Positions 54,750 through 63,773 are shown, counted from the first letter of the stretch. The stretch is 64,000 nucleotides of DNA from Caulobacter sp. (GCA_016125585.1 WGLL01000007.1:124001-188000); one strand, 5' to 3'. Notes: a model not told the origin generated them from the letters alone. Translations and numbers: made by a program.

Positions 54750-55286
54750 ATGCGCCGTCTTGCCCTTGCCGCCGTGGCGGCCCTGTCGTTCGCAGTGCTG
54801 TCCGGCCCGGTCGGGGCGGAAGTGAAATCGGCCGGGGAGGGGCGTCTGGTGCTGCGCAACGCCGTCGTCATCAGCGCGGGCCCGGACAAGGTCTATGCCG
54901 CCATGGGCCGGATCGGGGACTGGTGGGATCCGGCGCACAGCTATTCCGGCAAGGTCGGGGCGATGACGATGGAGCTGCGGCCCGGCGCCTGCTTCTGCGA
55001 GGCGCTGCCGGACGGCGGGGTCAAGCATGGCGAGGTGGTGATGGTCATGCCCGAGCGGACGGTGCGGATCATGGCGGCGCTGGGACCGCTGCAGGCCACT
55101 GGCGCGACCGGCGCCCTGACTTTCGAGATGAAACCGACCCTGGATGGCGACACCGAGGTCACCCAGACCTATCAGGTCAGCGGGCTGGACCCGGCCATGG
55201 TGCAGGCCGCGCCGGGCATCGACGCGGTGGTCGGCGGCCAGCTTGCCCGCCTCAAACGCTATGTCGAGACGGGCAAGCCGGACTAG
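54750..55286 (+). CDS. Secreted SRPBCC-fold protein
   Basis: 178 residues with a signal peptide ending LSGPVGAE. The pattern VISAGPDKVYAAMGRIGDWW ... MELRPGACFCEALPDGGVKH ... VTQTYQVSGLD resembles START/SRPBCC ligand-binding proteins. Role unknown; it lies 48 bases after murI on the same strand and may share its transcript. Confidence 0.8.
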   Translation: MRRLALAAVAALSFAVLSGPVGAEVKSAGEGRLVLRNAVVISAGPDKVYAAMGRIGDWWDPAHSYSGKVGAMTMELRPGACFCEALPDGGVKHGEVVMVMPERTVRIMAALGPLQATGATGALTFEMKPTLDGDTEVTQTYQVSGLDPAMVQAAPGIDAVVGGQLARLKRYVETGKPD

Positions 55287-55301
55287 GGGAAGGCGCCGGG
55301 A

Positions 55302-55838
55302 TCAGGCCGCGGCGGCCAGTTCGCCGGCGATGACCCGGCTGACGGCGTTGACCGCGGCGGCGATGCGCAGGGCCGCCTGGACCGAGGTGTTGGGCACGCC
55401 GTGCTTCTTCAGCTCGGCTTCGTGGGCGTCCAGGCACATGCCGCAGCCGTTGATGGCGGAAACCGCCGTCGACCACAGCTCGAAATCGATCTTCTCGACC
55501 CCGGGGTTGGCCAGCAGGTTCATGCGCAGCTTGGCCGGCAGGGTCCCGTACTCCTTGTTCTTCATCAGGTGCAGCGAGCGGTAGTAGACGTTGTTCATGC
55601 CCATGATCGCCGCCGCGCCCTTGGCCGCATTGAGGGCCTCCTCGCTGAGGCCGGCGGCGCGGGCGGCCGCCTCGATGTTGCGGACCACCAGGGGCTGGCC
55701 GACGGCGTGGGCCGAGGCGACCAGGGCGCCCCACTTCTGCTGATCGGTGAGCAGGGTCTCGTTGGTCAGGGAGGAAAGGTTGAGGCTGAGGTCCTTGGCG
55801 TAGGCGGGCAGGGACTCGCGCAGCGTGTCGATCGACAT
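55302..55838 (-). CDS. ahpD: Alkyl hydroperoxide reductase AhpD
   Basis: 178 residues. The redox pair is in INGCGMCLDAHEAELKK (CxxC followed by His), and the N-terminal LRESLPAYAKDLSLNLSSLT matches AhpD rather than the shorter carboxymuconolactone decarboxylase proteins. It reduces AhpC through a lipoyl partner. Same strand as ahpC, 144 bases downstream. Confidence 0.95.
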   Translation of the reverse strand: MSIDTLRESLPAYAKDLSLNLSSLTNETLLTDQQKWGALVASAHAVGQPLVVRNIEAAARAAGLSEEALNAAKGAAAIMGMNNVYYRSLHLMKNKEYGTLPAKLRMNLLANPGVEKIDFELWSTAVSAINGCGMCLDAHEAELKKHGVPNTSVQAALRIAAAVNAVSRVIAGELAAAA

Positions 55839-55982
55839 GGCGATGCTCCGGTATCGATGGGGAGGGACGGGAAAGGGGCCGGGAGCCCTCCGCCCTTTGG
55901 GGGGAGGGACGGAGCGAAGGGCTCCCGGGGACCGGCGGCGCTCGGAGGGGACGGAGGCGTCGCCGGCTTCGACCTCGCGGCG

Positions 55983-56546
55983 TTACTCGGCCGCGAGATT
56001 CAGGACGTCGCCGCCGACGGCGCGGTTGCAGGGGCAGAGCTCGTCGGTCTGCAGGGCGTCGAGCACCCGCAGGGTGTCGGAGGGATTGCGGCCGACGTTG
56101 AGGTTGGTGACATAGACGTGCTGCACGACGTTGTGCGGATCGACCACGAAGGTGGCGCGCAGGGCCACGCCCTCATCCTCGTCCAAAACGCCGAGGGCGC
56201 GGGCGAACTTGCCGCTGTTGTCGGCGAAGTTCCAGATCGGCAGGCTGTTGAGGTCCGGGTGCTCCCGGCGCCAGCCCAGCTTGCTGTGCTCGTTGTCGGT
56301 CGAGCCGCCGAGCACCACGGCGTCGCGGTCCTCGAAGTCCTTGGAGAGGCGCGCGAACTCGGCGATTTCGGTCGGGCAGACGAAGGTGAAATCCTTCGGA
56401 TAGAAGAAGATGACCTTCCACTTGCCCGGGAAGCTTTCGCCGGTCACGGTTTCGAAGGCGCTCACGCCGTTCTCTTCGTGGCGGTTGAACTTCGGCTTGA
56501 CGCCGATGACTTTGAATTCCGGCAGTTTCTGGCCAACACCCAGCAT
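55983..56546 (-). CDS. ahpC: Peroxiredoxin AhpC
   Basis: 187 residues from an ATG at 56546. The peroxidatic Cys lies in KDFTFVCPTEIAEFARLSKD, and the resolving Cys in the C-terminal ALQTDELCPCNRAVGG. It reduces hydrogen peroxide and organic peroxides and is divergent from oxyR. The order ahpC-ahpD with oxyR matches the mycobacterial and alphaproteobacterial arrangement. Confidence 0.95.
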   Translation of the reverse strand: MLGVGQKLPEFKVIGVKPKFNRHEENGVSAFETVTGESFPGKWKVIFFYPKDFTFVCPTEIAEFARLSKDFEDRDAVVLGGSTDNEHSKLGWRREHPDLNSLPIWNFADNSGKFARALGVLDEDEGVALRATFVVDPHNVVQHVYVTNLNVGRNPSDTLRVLDALQTDELCPCNRAVGGDVLNLAAE

Positions 56547-56641
56547 GATAATCTCCGTCGCTTGGTAAAATACTGTTCTGATCGAGGCCGCCGGGCGGGG
56601 AGGCCGCGGCGACAAGGGGGAGATAGGGAGTCCGATCCCCA

Positions 56642-56685
56642 ATAGCCAATCGATAGTTTTTGCCAGACGAATAGAGTGGGCCTAT
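56642..56685. promoter_or_regulatory. Candidate OxyR binding region
   Basis: ATAG elements occur at 56642, 56653 and 56671, with CTAT at 56682. ATAG-N7-CTAT (56671-56685) is one half of the OxyR consensus, which needs two such units, and it overlaps the oxyR leader. The intact four-element consensus is not visible, so this is tentative. Confidence 0.4.
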
Positions 56686-56693
56686 ATGGGCGC

Positions 56694-57587
56694 ATGCTCC
56701 CGACTCTCAGACAGCTTCAGTATCTAAAGCTCCTCGCCGAGCACGGCTCGTTCAGCCGCGCCGCCGAGGCCGCCCATGTCACCCAGCCGACCCTATCGGC
56801 CGGCATCGCCGAGCTGGAGCGGATCATCGGCGCCCCGGTGGTCGATCGCGCCCGCTCCGGCGTCATCCTCACCGCCGCCGGCGAGGAGGCCGCCTCCCGC
56901 GCCCGGGACCTACTGGCCGGGGCCGAGGATCTGGTCCAGGCCTCCCAGAGCGCCGGCCTGCCGCTGGCCGGGCGCTTCCGCCTGGGCGTCATCCCGACCA
57001 TCGCCCCCTTCCTGCTGCCCAAGGCCCTGCCGATCATGCGGACGCGGTTCCCCAAGCTGCGCCTCTTCCTGCGCGAGGACCTGACCAGCCGCCTGATCAC
57101 CGCCCTGCGCTCGGGCGCCCTCGACGCCGCCCTGATCGCCTTGCCCTATGACATGACCGGCCTCGAATGGGCCCATGTGGTCGATGACGAGCTCCTCGCC
57201 GCCGTGCCCACCGGCCACGCCATGGCCAGCCAGAGCCATATCCGCCCCGAGTCCCTGGACAATGACGAACTGATCCTGCTGGAAGACGGCCACTGCCTGC
57301 GTGACCACGTCCTCTCCTCCTGCGGCCTGGCCCCGCCCCGCGCCGGTCACGAGGAGGCCTTCGCCGCCACCTCCCTGCCGACCCTGGTGCAGATGGTCGG
57401 CTCCGGCCTCGGCGTCTCCTTCGTCCCCGCCATGGCCGTCGAGGCCGGCCTGACCGGTCAGGCCCCGGTCACGGTCCGGCCCCTGGAAGCGGACCACCCC
57501 AGCCGCGAGATCGTCGTCGCTTGGCGCGCCGGCTCCAGCCGCGCCCGCGACGGCCGCCTCCTCGCCGAAACTCTGCAAGCGGCGTAG
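56694..57587 (+). CDS. oxyR: LysR-type hydrogen peroxide sensor OxyR
   Basis: 297 residues from an ATG at 56694. The DNA-binding end LRQLQYLKLLAEHGSFSRAA and QPTLSAGIAELERIIGAPVV is LysR-type; ELILLEDGHCLRDHVLSSCG contains the two redox cysteines at the OxyR spacing. It should form a disulfide on peroxide and switch on ahpCD and others. Confidence 0.94.
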   Translation: MLPTLRQLQYLKLLAEHGSFSRAAEAAHVTQPTLSAGIAELERIIGAPVVDRARSGVILTAAGEEAASRARDLLAGAEDLVQASQSAGLPLAGRFRLGVIPTIAPFLLPKALPIMRTRFPKLRLFLREDLTSRLITALRSGALDAALIALPYDMTGLEWAHVVDDELLAAVPTGHAMASQSHIRPESLDNDELILLEDGHCLRDHVLSSCGLAPPRAGHEEAFAATSLPTLVQMVGSGLGVSFVPAMAVEAGLTGQAPVTVRPLEADHPSREIVVAWRAGSSRARDGRLLAETLQAA

Positions 57588-57593
57588 GAATCC

Positions 57594-57618
57594 TTCTCCC
57601 GGCAAGCGGGAGAAGGAT
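57594..57618. repeat. Short CCTTCTCCC-GGGAGAAGG palindrome
   Basis: CCTTCTCCCGGCAAGCGGGAGAAGG, eight bases after the oxyR stop; probably also ends the transcript. Confidence 0.75.
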
Positions 57619-57630
57619 CGTGTTCAAAAA

Positions 57631-57692
57631 AGATATATCGAAACCCTTGCGATAATACTCCAATTAGATATATCGACATGCAGACATATCGA
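57631..57692 (+). promoter_or_regulatory. Three AGAYATATCGA repeats upstream of the PadR gene
   Basis: Direct copies AGATATATCGA (57631-57641 and 57666-57676) and AGACATATCGA (57682-57692) precede the PadR ATG by 19 to 80 bases. GATATATC inside the first two is palindromic. They stand out as AT-rich in a GC-rich region and are the likely operator for the downstream regulator. Confidence 0.6.
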
Positions 57693-57710
57693 AATGGAGT
57701 CTAAACTCAT

Positions 57711-58271
57711 ATGCACAGACATTTTCACTGGGGCCGTCACGCCCACCATCGCGGCCCCTTCGGCGGCCACGGACGCGGGCGCGAGCATGGCGGCCATCAC
57801 GGCTGGCCGCGGCGCGGCGGTCGGTTCTTCGACCATGGCGACCTGAAGTTCGTCATCCTGAAGCTGATCGCCGACCAGCCCAGCCACGGCTACGAACTGA
57901 TCAAGGCCATCGAGGAACAGGCCGGCGGCGCCTATTCGCCCAGCCCCGGCGTCGTCTACCCGACCCTGACCCTGCTGGAGGAAACCGGCATGGTCGTCTC
58001 CGAGGTCGAGGGCGGCAAGAAGCGCTACAGCATCACCCCCGAGGGCGAGGCTCAGCTGGCCGCCAGCGAGGGCCAGGTGGCCGGCATCTTCCAGCGCATG
58101 GCCGAGGCCGCCCAGGCCAGCGCCATGTTCTCTCCGCAGATCCTGCGGGCGCGGGAAAACCTGAAGACGGCGCTGAAGCTGAAGCTGACCGGCGGGGCCC
58201 TGAGCAAGGACCAGATCGCCGCCATCTGCGACGCGCTGGACGCCGCCGCCGCCGCCGTGGAGCGCGCCTGA
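57711..58271 (+). CDS. PadR family regulator with His-rich N-terminus (YqjI-like)
   Basis: 186 residues. The first 40 (MHRHFHWGRHAHHRGPFGGH and on) contain nine or more His among Gly and Arg, then FFDHGDLKFVILKLIADQPS HGYELIKAIEEQ, GVVYPTLTLLEETGMV and KKRYSITPEGEAQL form the PadR winged helix. E. coli YqjI, a nickel- and iron-responsive repressor of the ferric reductase gene yqjH, has the same layout. Here the next gene overlaps by one base and encodes a DUF2218 protein. Metal sensing is inference. Confidence 0.9.
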   Translation: MHRHFHWGRHAHHRGPFGGHGRGREHGGHHGWPRRGGRFFDHGDLKFVILKLIADQPSHGYELIKAIEEQAGGAYSPSPGVVYPTLTLLEETGMVVSEVEGGKKRYSITPEGEAQLAASEGQVAGIFQRMAEAAQASAMFSPQILRARENLKTALKLKLTGGALSKDQIAAICDALDAAAAAVERA

Positions 58272-58600
58272 TGGACAGCCACGCCCGCCTGACCACCGAC
58301 AGGGCGGTCCGCTACATGACCCAGCTGGGCAAGCACTGGAGCCACAAATTCCCGGTGCTGCTCGGCGAGGCCGACTGCGAGATCGACCTGAAGGTTGGCT
58401 GCTACACTCTGCGCGCCGACGCGGAAGGCCTCGACATCACCGCCAGCGCCGAGGCGGTGGAGGCCTTGACCCGGCTGGAGGACGTGATCGCCAGCCACCT
58501 GGCCCGCTTCGCCTTTCGCGAGGGAGAGATCAGCCTGGCCTGGACCCGCGCCTGGCCGGCCGGCCAGATCGACCCGGCCCGTATCCGGCCGTCAGCCTGA
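58271..58600 (+). CDS. DUF2218 domain protein
   Basis: 109 residues: RYMTQLGKHWSHKFPVLLGE, then ADAEGLDITASAEAVEALTR and IASHLARFAFREGEISLAW are DUF2218. This domain is often found beside or fused to siderophore-interacting ferric reductases, which are the known target of YqjI-like repressors. It starts on the last base of the PadR stop (TGATG), so the pair is coupled. Its end overlaps the convergent radical SAM gene by nine bases. Role unknown, probably iron- or metal-related. Confidence 0.85.
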   Translation: MDSHARLTTDRAVRYMTQLGKHWSHKFPVLLGEADCEIDLKVGCYTLRADAEGLDITASAEAVEALTRLEDVIASHLARFAFREGEISLAWTRAWPAGQIDPARIRPSA

Positions 58601-59563
58601 ACAGCTGGCTCCGCCCAGCACGCAGAACTTGGCGCAATGGGGGTGGTTCAGCTTCACCGCCCCCAGCGCCCCGGCCAGGGTCTCCCCCAGGTCGAACAGC
58701 GGATCATAGGGCAGCAGGGTGCAGGCGATGACGCTCGGCGCCCGGCCCCTGTGCTTCACCACCATCCGGCTGGAGGCGCACATCACCTCGCGCGGGTCCT
58801 TGTGCAGGATGTCCCAGCAGGCGGTGGTGATCTCGGGCACATCGACGGCCGCATCCATCTCCGGAAACAGCACCAGCCGCGCCGGATCGCCGGCCTCGAT
58901 GGCCACGTCCAGCTCGGCGAACAGTCGCCGGTAGCCCTCGCGGGTCTCGTCCATCGTCTCACCGGCCAGCTGCCGGCCGGCCACGGCGATGGAAAAGCCG
59001 TTGCGCGACAGCCAGCACAGCCCGTCGACGGCCCGGGCCCAGCTGCCGGCCCCGCGCTCGGCCTCATGCACCGCCGCCGTCCAGTGGTCGAGGCTGACGC
59101 GCAGGGTCAGCTTCCCTCCGAACCGCTCCTTCAGCCCCATCAGCCCGGCCCGCTTGTGGGACATCGGGGTCATGGCGTTGGTCAGCACCAAAGCCTCGAA
59201 GCCGCGCTCCAGCGCGGTCTGCAGGATGGGCAGGATGTCCGGATTCATGAACGGCTCGCCGCCGGTCACCCCGATCTCCCGCGTCTTCAGGCCCAGCAAG
59301 GCGATTTCGTCCAGATAGGCGGTCGCCTCATCCAGGGTCAGCCATTCCAGCGCATCGTTGGTCGGGGTGCTCTCGATGTAGCAGTTGAGACAGGCCAGAT
59401 TGCATAGCGTGCCGGTGTTCAGCCACAGGGTCTCCAGCCCCTCCAGCGCCACCGACGCCCGCGCCTCGCCCTTCGCCGTCACATCGGGATCGCGGAATTT
59501 GGCCGGGTCGAGCCGGGGGGCCTGGGGAACCACGAAAGGCGAGACGGGGGAGGGGGCGTTCAT
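58592..59563 (-). CDS. Radical SAM protein with extra C-terminal cysteines
   Basis: 323 residues. The SAM-cluster motif is NTGTLCNLACLNCYIEST (CxxxCxxC), followed by GVTGGEPFMNPD and the substrate-side VSLDHWTAAVHEAERGAGSW. The C-terminus HPHCAKFCVLGGASCSG carries three further cysteines, and CASSRMVVKHRG and CTLLPYDP add two more, enough for an auxiliary iron-sulfur cluster. The family is conserved in alphaproteobacteria but its reaction is not known to me. It is convergent with DUF2218 with overlapping ends. Confidence 0.88.
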   Translation of the reverse strand: MNAPSPVSPFVVPQAPRLDPAKFRDPDVTAKGEARASVALEGLETLWLNTGTLCNLACLNCYIESTPTNDALEWLTLDEATAYLDEIALLGLKTREIGVTGGEPFMNPDILPILQTALERGFEALVLTNAMTPMSHKRAGLMGLKERFGGKLTLRVSLDHWTAAVHEAERGAGSWARAVDGLCWLSRNGFSIAVAGRQLAGETMDETREGYRRLFAELDVAIEAGDPARLVLFPEMDAAVDVPEITTACWDILHKDPREVMCASSRMVVKHRGRAPSVIACTLLPYDPLFDLGETLAGALGAVKLNHPHCAKFCVLGGASCSG

Positions 59564-59686
59564 CCGGGTGATGATGGCGTTTCGCGACGGCAGGACAAGA
59601 CCGGGACCGAAAGAAGACCGCGACGGGGACCGGTTGCCCGCAGCAGATCAGCGTTCCATCTGACGTCGCCGGCTTCCCTGCGGCCG

Positions 59687-60772
59687 CTACAGGCCCAGCG
59701 CCGTCTTCACCTCGCGCCAGTCGATCAGCTTGAAGTTCTGCCGCGCCCGATTGGCGTCCTGGCCCTCGCCCTCGCTGTCGACATCGTCCTGCACGACCAA
59801 GAGGCCGTCGGGGTAGGGGCCGACCCGGCCGCCCAGGGCGGCGACGCCATCGGTGCCGGTCACCGGGTCGACGCCATTGCCGCCAACCGCGGAGAAGCGG
59901 CCGCGATAGACCGGTTCCGCGCCGTCCACCCGCCAGACGGCGAAGGCGCTGTCGCCCTGGCTGGAGGCGATCAGCCAGGTGACCGGCCCTTCGCGCAGCA
60001 GGGTCAGTCCCTCGACATCGGGAACCAGCATGGCCGAGGGCGCGGCGGCCACCAGGGTCCGGCCGGTGCTGCCCGGCGCCAGGTCATAGCGCCAGATGCC
60101 GACGTTTTCCTCGCCGATGTAGAGCACGCCCCTGTCGTCATCGACGACGCAGCCCTCGGTCTGGCTGCCGACGGCGAATTGTTTCTCGAGGGTCGCCTTG
60201 AGGGCGCCGTCCGGGCCGGCCTCGATCCGCATCTGCCGCACCTGGCCGTCCGTGCCGTTGGTGATGACGATGAAGCCGCCGTCGCGGCGGCCCATGCACA
60301 GGCCGTAGGGTTCGGCCAGGTCCAGCGGCGCCACGCCCCAGGGGGTGATCTTCAGGCTGTCGGGGTCCATCAGATACAGGGCATTGCCCATCCGGCCGCG
60401 ATCGCTGGCGGCGATCAGCACCCGCGTCCCCTCCGGGGTCGGAAAATCGCCGCGCAGATCGACATTGTTCAGCCGGCCGTCGGGAATGAAGCCGGTGATC
60501 GCCCCGGTCACGTCATAGGTATAGAGGCCCGCCTGCTTGTCGGTGCCGAAGATCACCACCCGTGAGGGATCGCGCGGATCGGCCCAGATCTCCGGATCGT
60601 CGGCGGCGTCCTTCTTCCTGGTCGCCACCGCCTGGGTCTCGCCGGCGGATTTCAGCGGCGTCCCGACCCCGACCGTCAGCTTGCCGGTGTCCGACACGCC
60701 TTCCGGATCGACCGCCGCGCAGGCGGTCGACAGCAGCAGGGCGGCAAGCAGTGGCAAGAGGGCGTGGCGCAT
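59687..60772 (-). CDS. Beta-propeller phytase
   Basis: 361 residues from an ATG at 60772 with GAGGAT upstream. A signal or lipoprotein-like N-terminus (LLPLLAALLLSTACAAVDPE) may be modified at the Cys. DDPEIWADPRDPSRVVIFGT, GLYTYDVTGAITGFI, LNNVDLRGDF and TEGCVVDDDRGVLYIGEENV follow the six-bladed alkaline phytase fold, with the Asp/Glu-rich loops that bind calcium and phytate. It frees phosphate from inositol hexaphosphate in the periplasm or on the surface. It lies downstream of the TonB-dependent receptor on the same strand. Confidence 0.92.
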   Translation of the reverse strand: MRHALLPLLAALLLSTACAAVDPEGVSDTGKLTVGVGTPLKSAGETQAVATRKKDAADDPEIWADPRDPSRVVIFGTDKQAGLYTYDVTGAITGFIPDGRLNNVDLRGDFPTPEGTRVLIAASDRGRMGNALYLMDPDSLKITPWGVAPLDLAEPYGLCMGRRDGGFIVITNGTDGQVRQMRIEAGPDGALKATLEKQFAVGSQTEGCVVDDDRGVLYIGEENVGIWRYDLAPGSTGRTLVAAAPSAMLVPDVEGLTLLREGPVTWLIASSQGDSAFAVWRVDGAEPVYRGRFSAVGGNGVDPVTGTDGVAALGGRVGPYPDGLLVVQDDVDSEGEGQDANRARQNFKLIDWREVKTALGL

Positions 60773-60821
60773 GATCGATCCTCGGTTGCAGAGCGAGCCG
60801 ACGACCGCGCTCAAGATAATT

Positions 60822-60931
60822 CCGTCATCCCGGCCGTAGCGCGACGCGCGGAGAGCCGGGACCCAGACCCCAAGCCCTCAGTGTGAGGTCCCCGAATCCC
60901 GGATCGCCGCCAGAGGCGTCCGGGATGACGG
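60822..60931. repeat. CCGTCATCCCGG-ended repeat between receptor and phytase genes
   Basis: Ends CCGTCATCCCGG (60822-60833) and CCGGGATGACGG (60920-60931), 110 bases, internal AGCCGGGACCCAG. Same family as 15836 and 35949. It lies inside the receptor-phytase gene pair. Confidence 0.82.
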
Positions 60932-60947
60932 AGGAGGGGAGACGGTA

Positions 60948-63773
60948 TCAGAACTTCAGCTTCACCCCGGCCTTGGCGGTCCAGCTGTACTCTTCGTACT
61001 GCAGCAGGCGCTTGCGGCCCGGGCCGTTCTGGTAGGCGACGTAGGGCGCGTCGCCGAGGTTCACCAGCTCCAGGAACAGCTGGGCGTTGCGGGTGATCCG
61101 GTACTTGGCGCTGGCGTCATACTGGATGTGATCCTTGACGTAGCGGTCGGTCCCGGCGCTGGAGCCCAGCTCGTCCAGATACAGGTCGCGGTAGGTCGCC
61201 GAGAAGCGGACGCTGACCGGGCCCTTTTCGTAGCCGAGCATGGCGTTGTAGGTGTTCTTCGACGACGACGGCAGCGGAATGGTGCGACCGACGATGTCGC
61301 CCTCGGCATCGGTGTAGGTGTAGTTGAAGCCGACCAGCACCCCGTCCAGCATCCCCGGCAGGAAGGTCAGGGCCTGCTGGTAGTTGAACTCGAAGCCGAA
61401 GACGGTGGCCTTGTCGCCGTTGATCGGGATGATCGCCTCGTCATAGGCGACGCCGTTGTAGACGCCGTTGTTGAACTCGGCGTCGACGATGAAGTTGTCG
61501 ATGGTCTTGTAGAACAGGCCGCCCGACAGCACCGCTTCCTTGGCGAAGTACCATTCGGCCGAGACGTCGAAGTTCCAGGCTTCATAGGGCTTCAGATCGG
61601 GGTTGCCGAACTCGCCGCTGCGCACATCCTTGTCGCCTTCCTCGACGATGAACCGCGGGGCGATCTGACCGACCCGGGGACGCACCACGCTGCGGAACAC
61701 GCCGCCGCGCAGGATCAGGTCGTCGGCCGCCTCGAAGCGGACGGTGGCGCTGGGCAGCCAGTCGACGTAGTCGACCGACTTGCTGACCGGGGTGATGAAC
61801 ACCGTGTCGTCGGCCAGGACCGAACCATTGTAGGTCGCGCCGGCCTCGACCAGCTCGACCAGGTTGCCCCTGGCTTCGGTCTGGGTCGCCTCGACCCGCA
61901 GGCCGCCGATGATCCGCAGCGGACCCTGCTCGTACTTGCCCTGGACGTAGCCGGCGTAGATGTCCTCGCTGACGTCATAGTCGGCGACCGCGGACTCGAA
62001 GCGGGTGTCGCGATCGCTGATGACGAAGCCGGTCTTGTCCTTGCGGAAGAAGTTGGAAATCGCCCCCTTGGAGGGGACCGGCTCGATGTCCGCCAGATTG
62101 TAGTCCTGCGGACCGGTGAAGGCCGCCAGGTTCAGGCCGCCGGTATAGCCGGTGTAGTAGTCGAGCTGCAGGTCATAGCTCTTGTCCTTGGTCCGGGCCT
62201 TGGCGCCGAACTTCAGGTCGAAGGCCGCCTCGCTCATCTGGAATTCGCGGGTCGCGTCGATCCGGAACTCATAGGCTTCCTCTTCCGACAGGCTGAGCTT
62301 GGTGTGCTCGAGGCGGTAGAAGCTGTAGCGGCTGGCGTCGAGGAAGTTGGTCTCGCCGGTGGTCACGTCGTACTTCGGCTTTTCCATGTTGGCGTAGTCG
62401 AAGTTGACCACCAGGGAATTGCCGCTGAACCGCTGGCGGAAGCGGGCCGGATCGACGCTGCCGGCTTCCTTTTCACGGGCCTTGGAGTAGCTGGCCGAAT
62501 AGTCGAACCGCCAGTCGCCGGCGTAGGTTTTTCCGCCCAGGACCAGGGAGGTGATGTTCTGGCTCTCGAAGCGGTCCTTCAGGTCGCGGATGACGGTGAT
62601 GCGGCCGTCCGCGGAGCGGAAGTTGGCGCTGGTGTCGGTTCCGCTGTTGGGGTCGCCGTCCATCTCGAAGATCAGGCGACGACGGAATTCCTGGTCGTCG
62701 AACACGCTGTGCAGCAGGCGGGCGTAGAGGTCGGTGTTCTCGTCGAGGCGGAAGTCGACAGACAGCGACCCGCCGGTGCGGGTGCGCTCGACGTCATAGT
62801 CGCGGTACTGCAGGGTCTTGGCCGAGACGATGCCGCCGGTCTCTTCCCAGTCGTCCATCTCGACGTTGTCGGTCGAGAAGCTGCGCTTGTAGTAGGACAG
62901 GCCGCCCGAGACCCCGAGACGGTCATTGAGCATCTTGGAGAAGTCGAAGGCGGCCTTGGGCGAGGTCTCGCCGTTGAGGTCGTTGTAGGAGCCCTCCAGG
63001 CTCAGCGAATAGAAGTCCTTGCGACGATCGAAGGCGCTGGTGGTCTTGATCTGGATCGAGGCGCCAATGGTGTCGGCGTCCATGTCCGGGGTCAGGGTCT
63101 TCTTGACCTCGATGCTTTCGATCAGCTCGCTGGGGATGACGTCCAGGGCCACGGCGCTGACGTCGGCCTCGGGCGCCGGCACCCGGGCGCCGTTGATCGA
63201 GGCGGAGTTGAGGTTCGGATCCAGGCCGCGAACCGAGACGAAGCGGCCCTCGCCCTGGTCGTCCAGCACATTGATGCCCGGCAGGCGGCGCAGGGATTCG
63301 GCGACATTCTGGTCGGGGAACTGACCCACGGCGTCGCGGGTCAGGACGCTCTCGACGCCGTCGGCCGAGCGCTGGCGCTGCACGGTGCTGTTGAGATTGC
63401 CGCGCTGGCCGACGACCAGAACGCTGTCGACCACGCCGTCGGCTTCAGGGCCGACCTTGATGTCGAGGGTGACGACGCCGGTCTCGCTGACCTTGACGGT
63501 GCGGCTGACCGTGTCGGCGCCGCTGTAGTCGACCTTGATCGTATAGGTCCCGGCCGGCAGGTCGCTGAAGCGGAACTGGCCGTCGGCGCCGACTTCGGTG
63601 CGGCGGTTCAGCTCGACGATGGTCACCTGGGCGCCGGGCAGGGTCTTCACGCCGCTGCCGTCGGTCACATCGCCCGTAAGATCCCCGGCCAGGGCCGGTC
63701 CGGCGAAAAGGGCCAGCGCTCCGGCGGTGGCCATCAACAGGGCGCGCGAACGGCCCTTGTCTCGCAGTGTCAT
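60948..63773 (-). CDS. TonB-dependent outer-membrane receptor
   Basis: 941 residues. Signal peptide to GPALA; an N-terminal carboxypeptidase-regulatory-like beta domain (about 30-110, with GQFRFSDLPAGTYTIKVDYS); a TonB-box-like SVLVVGQRG; the plug with DQNVAESLRRLPGINVLDDQ and GRFVSVRGLDPNLNSASING; then a 22-strand barrel ending in AGVKLKF with the terminal aromatic. Adjacent phytase suggests that the ligand is an inositol phosphate or phytate product. A Pho-box-like array lies 53 bases upstream. Confidence 0.94.
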   Translation of the reverse strand: MTLRDKGRSRALLMATAGALALFAGPALAGDLTGDVTDGSGVKTLPGAQVTIVELNRRTEVGADGQFRFSDLPAGTYTIKVDYSGADTVSRTVKVSETGVVTLDIKVGPEADGVVDSVLVVGQRGNLNSTVQRQRSADGVESVLTRDAVGQFPDQNVAESLRRLPGINVLDDQGEGRFVSVRGLDPNLNSASINGARVPAPEADVSAVALDVIPSELIESIEVKKTLTPDMDADTIGASIQIKTTSAFDRRKDFYSLSLEGSYNDLNGETSPKAAFDFSKMLNDRLGVSGGLSYYKRSFSTDNVEMDDWEETGGIVSAKTLQYRDYDVERTRTGGSLSVDFRLDENTDLYARLLHSVFDDQEFRRRLIFEMDGDPNSGTDTSANFRSADGRITVIRDLKDRFESQNITSLVLGGKTYAGDWRFDYSASYSKAREKEAGSVDPARFRQRFSGNSLVVNFDYANMEKPKYDVTTGETNFLDASRYSFYRLEHTKLSLSEEEAYEFRIDATREFQMSEAAFDLKFGAKARTKDKSYDLQLDYYTGYTGGLNLAAFTGPQDYNLADIEPVPSKGAISNFFRKDKTGFVISDRDTRFESAVADYDVSEDIYAGYVQGKYEQGPLRIIGGLRVEATQTEARGNLVELVEAGATYNGSVLADDTVFITPVSKSVDYVDWLPSATVRFEAADDLILRGGVFRSVVRPRVGQIAPRFIVEEGDKDVRSGEFGNPDLKPYEAWNFDVSAEWYFAKEAVLSGGLFYKTIDNFIVDAEFNNGVYNGVAYDEAIIPINGDKATVFGFEFNYQQALTFLPGMLDGVLVGFNYTYTDAEGDIVGRTIPLPSSSKNTYNAMLGYEKGPVSVRFSATYRDLYLDELGSSAGTDRYVKDHIQYDASAKYRITRNAQLFLELVNLGDAPYVAYQNGPGRKRLLQYEEYSWTAKAGVKLKF

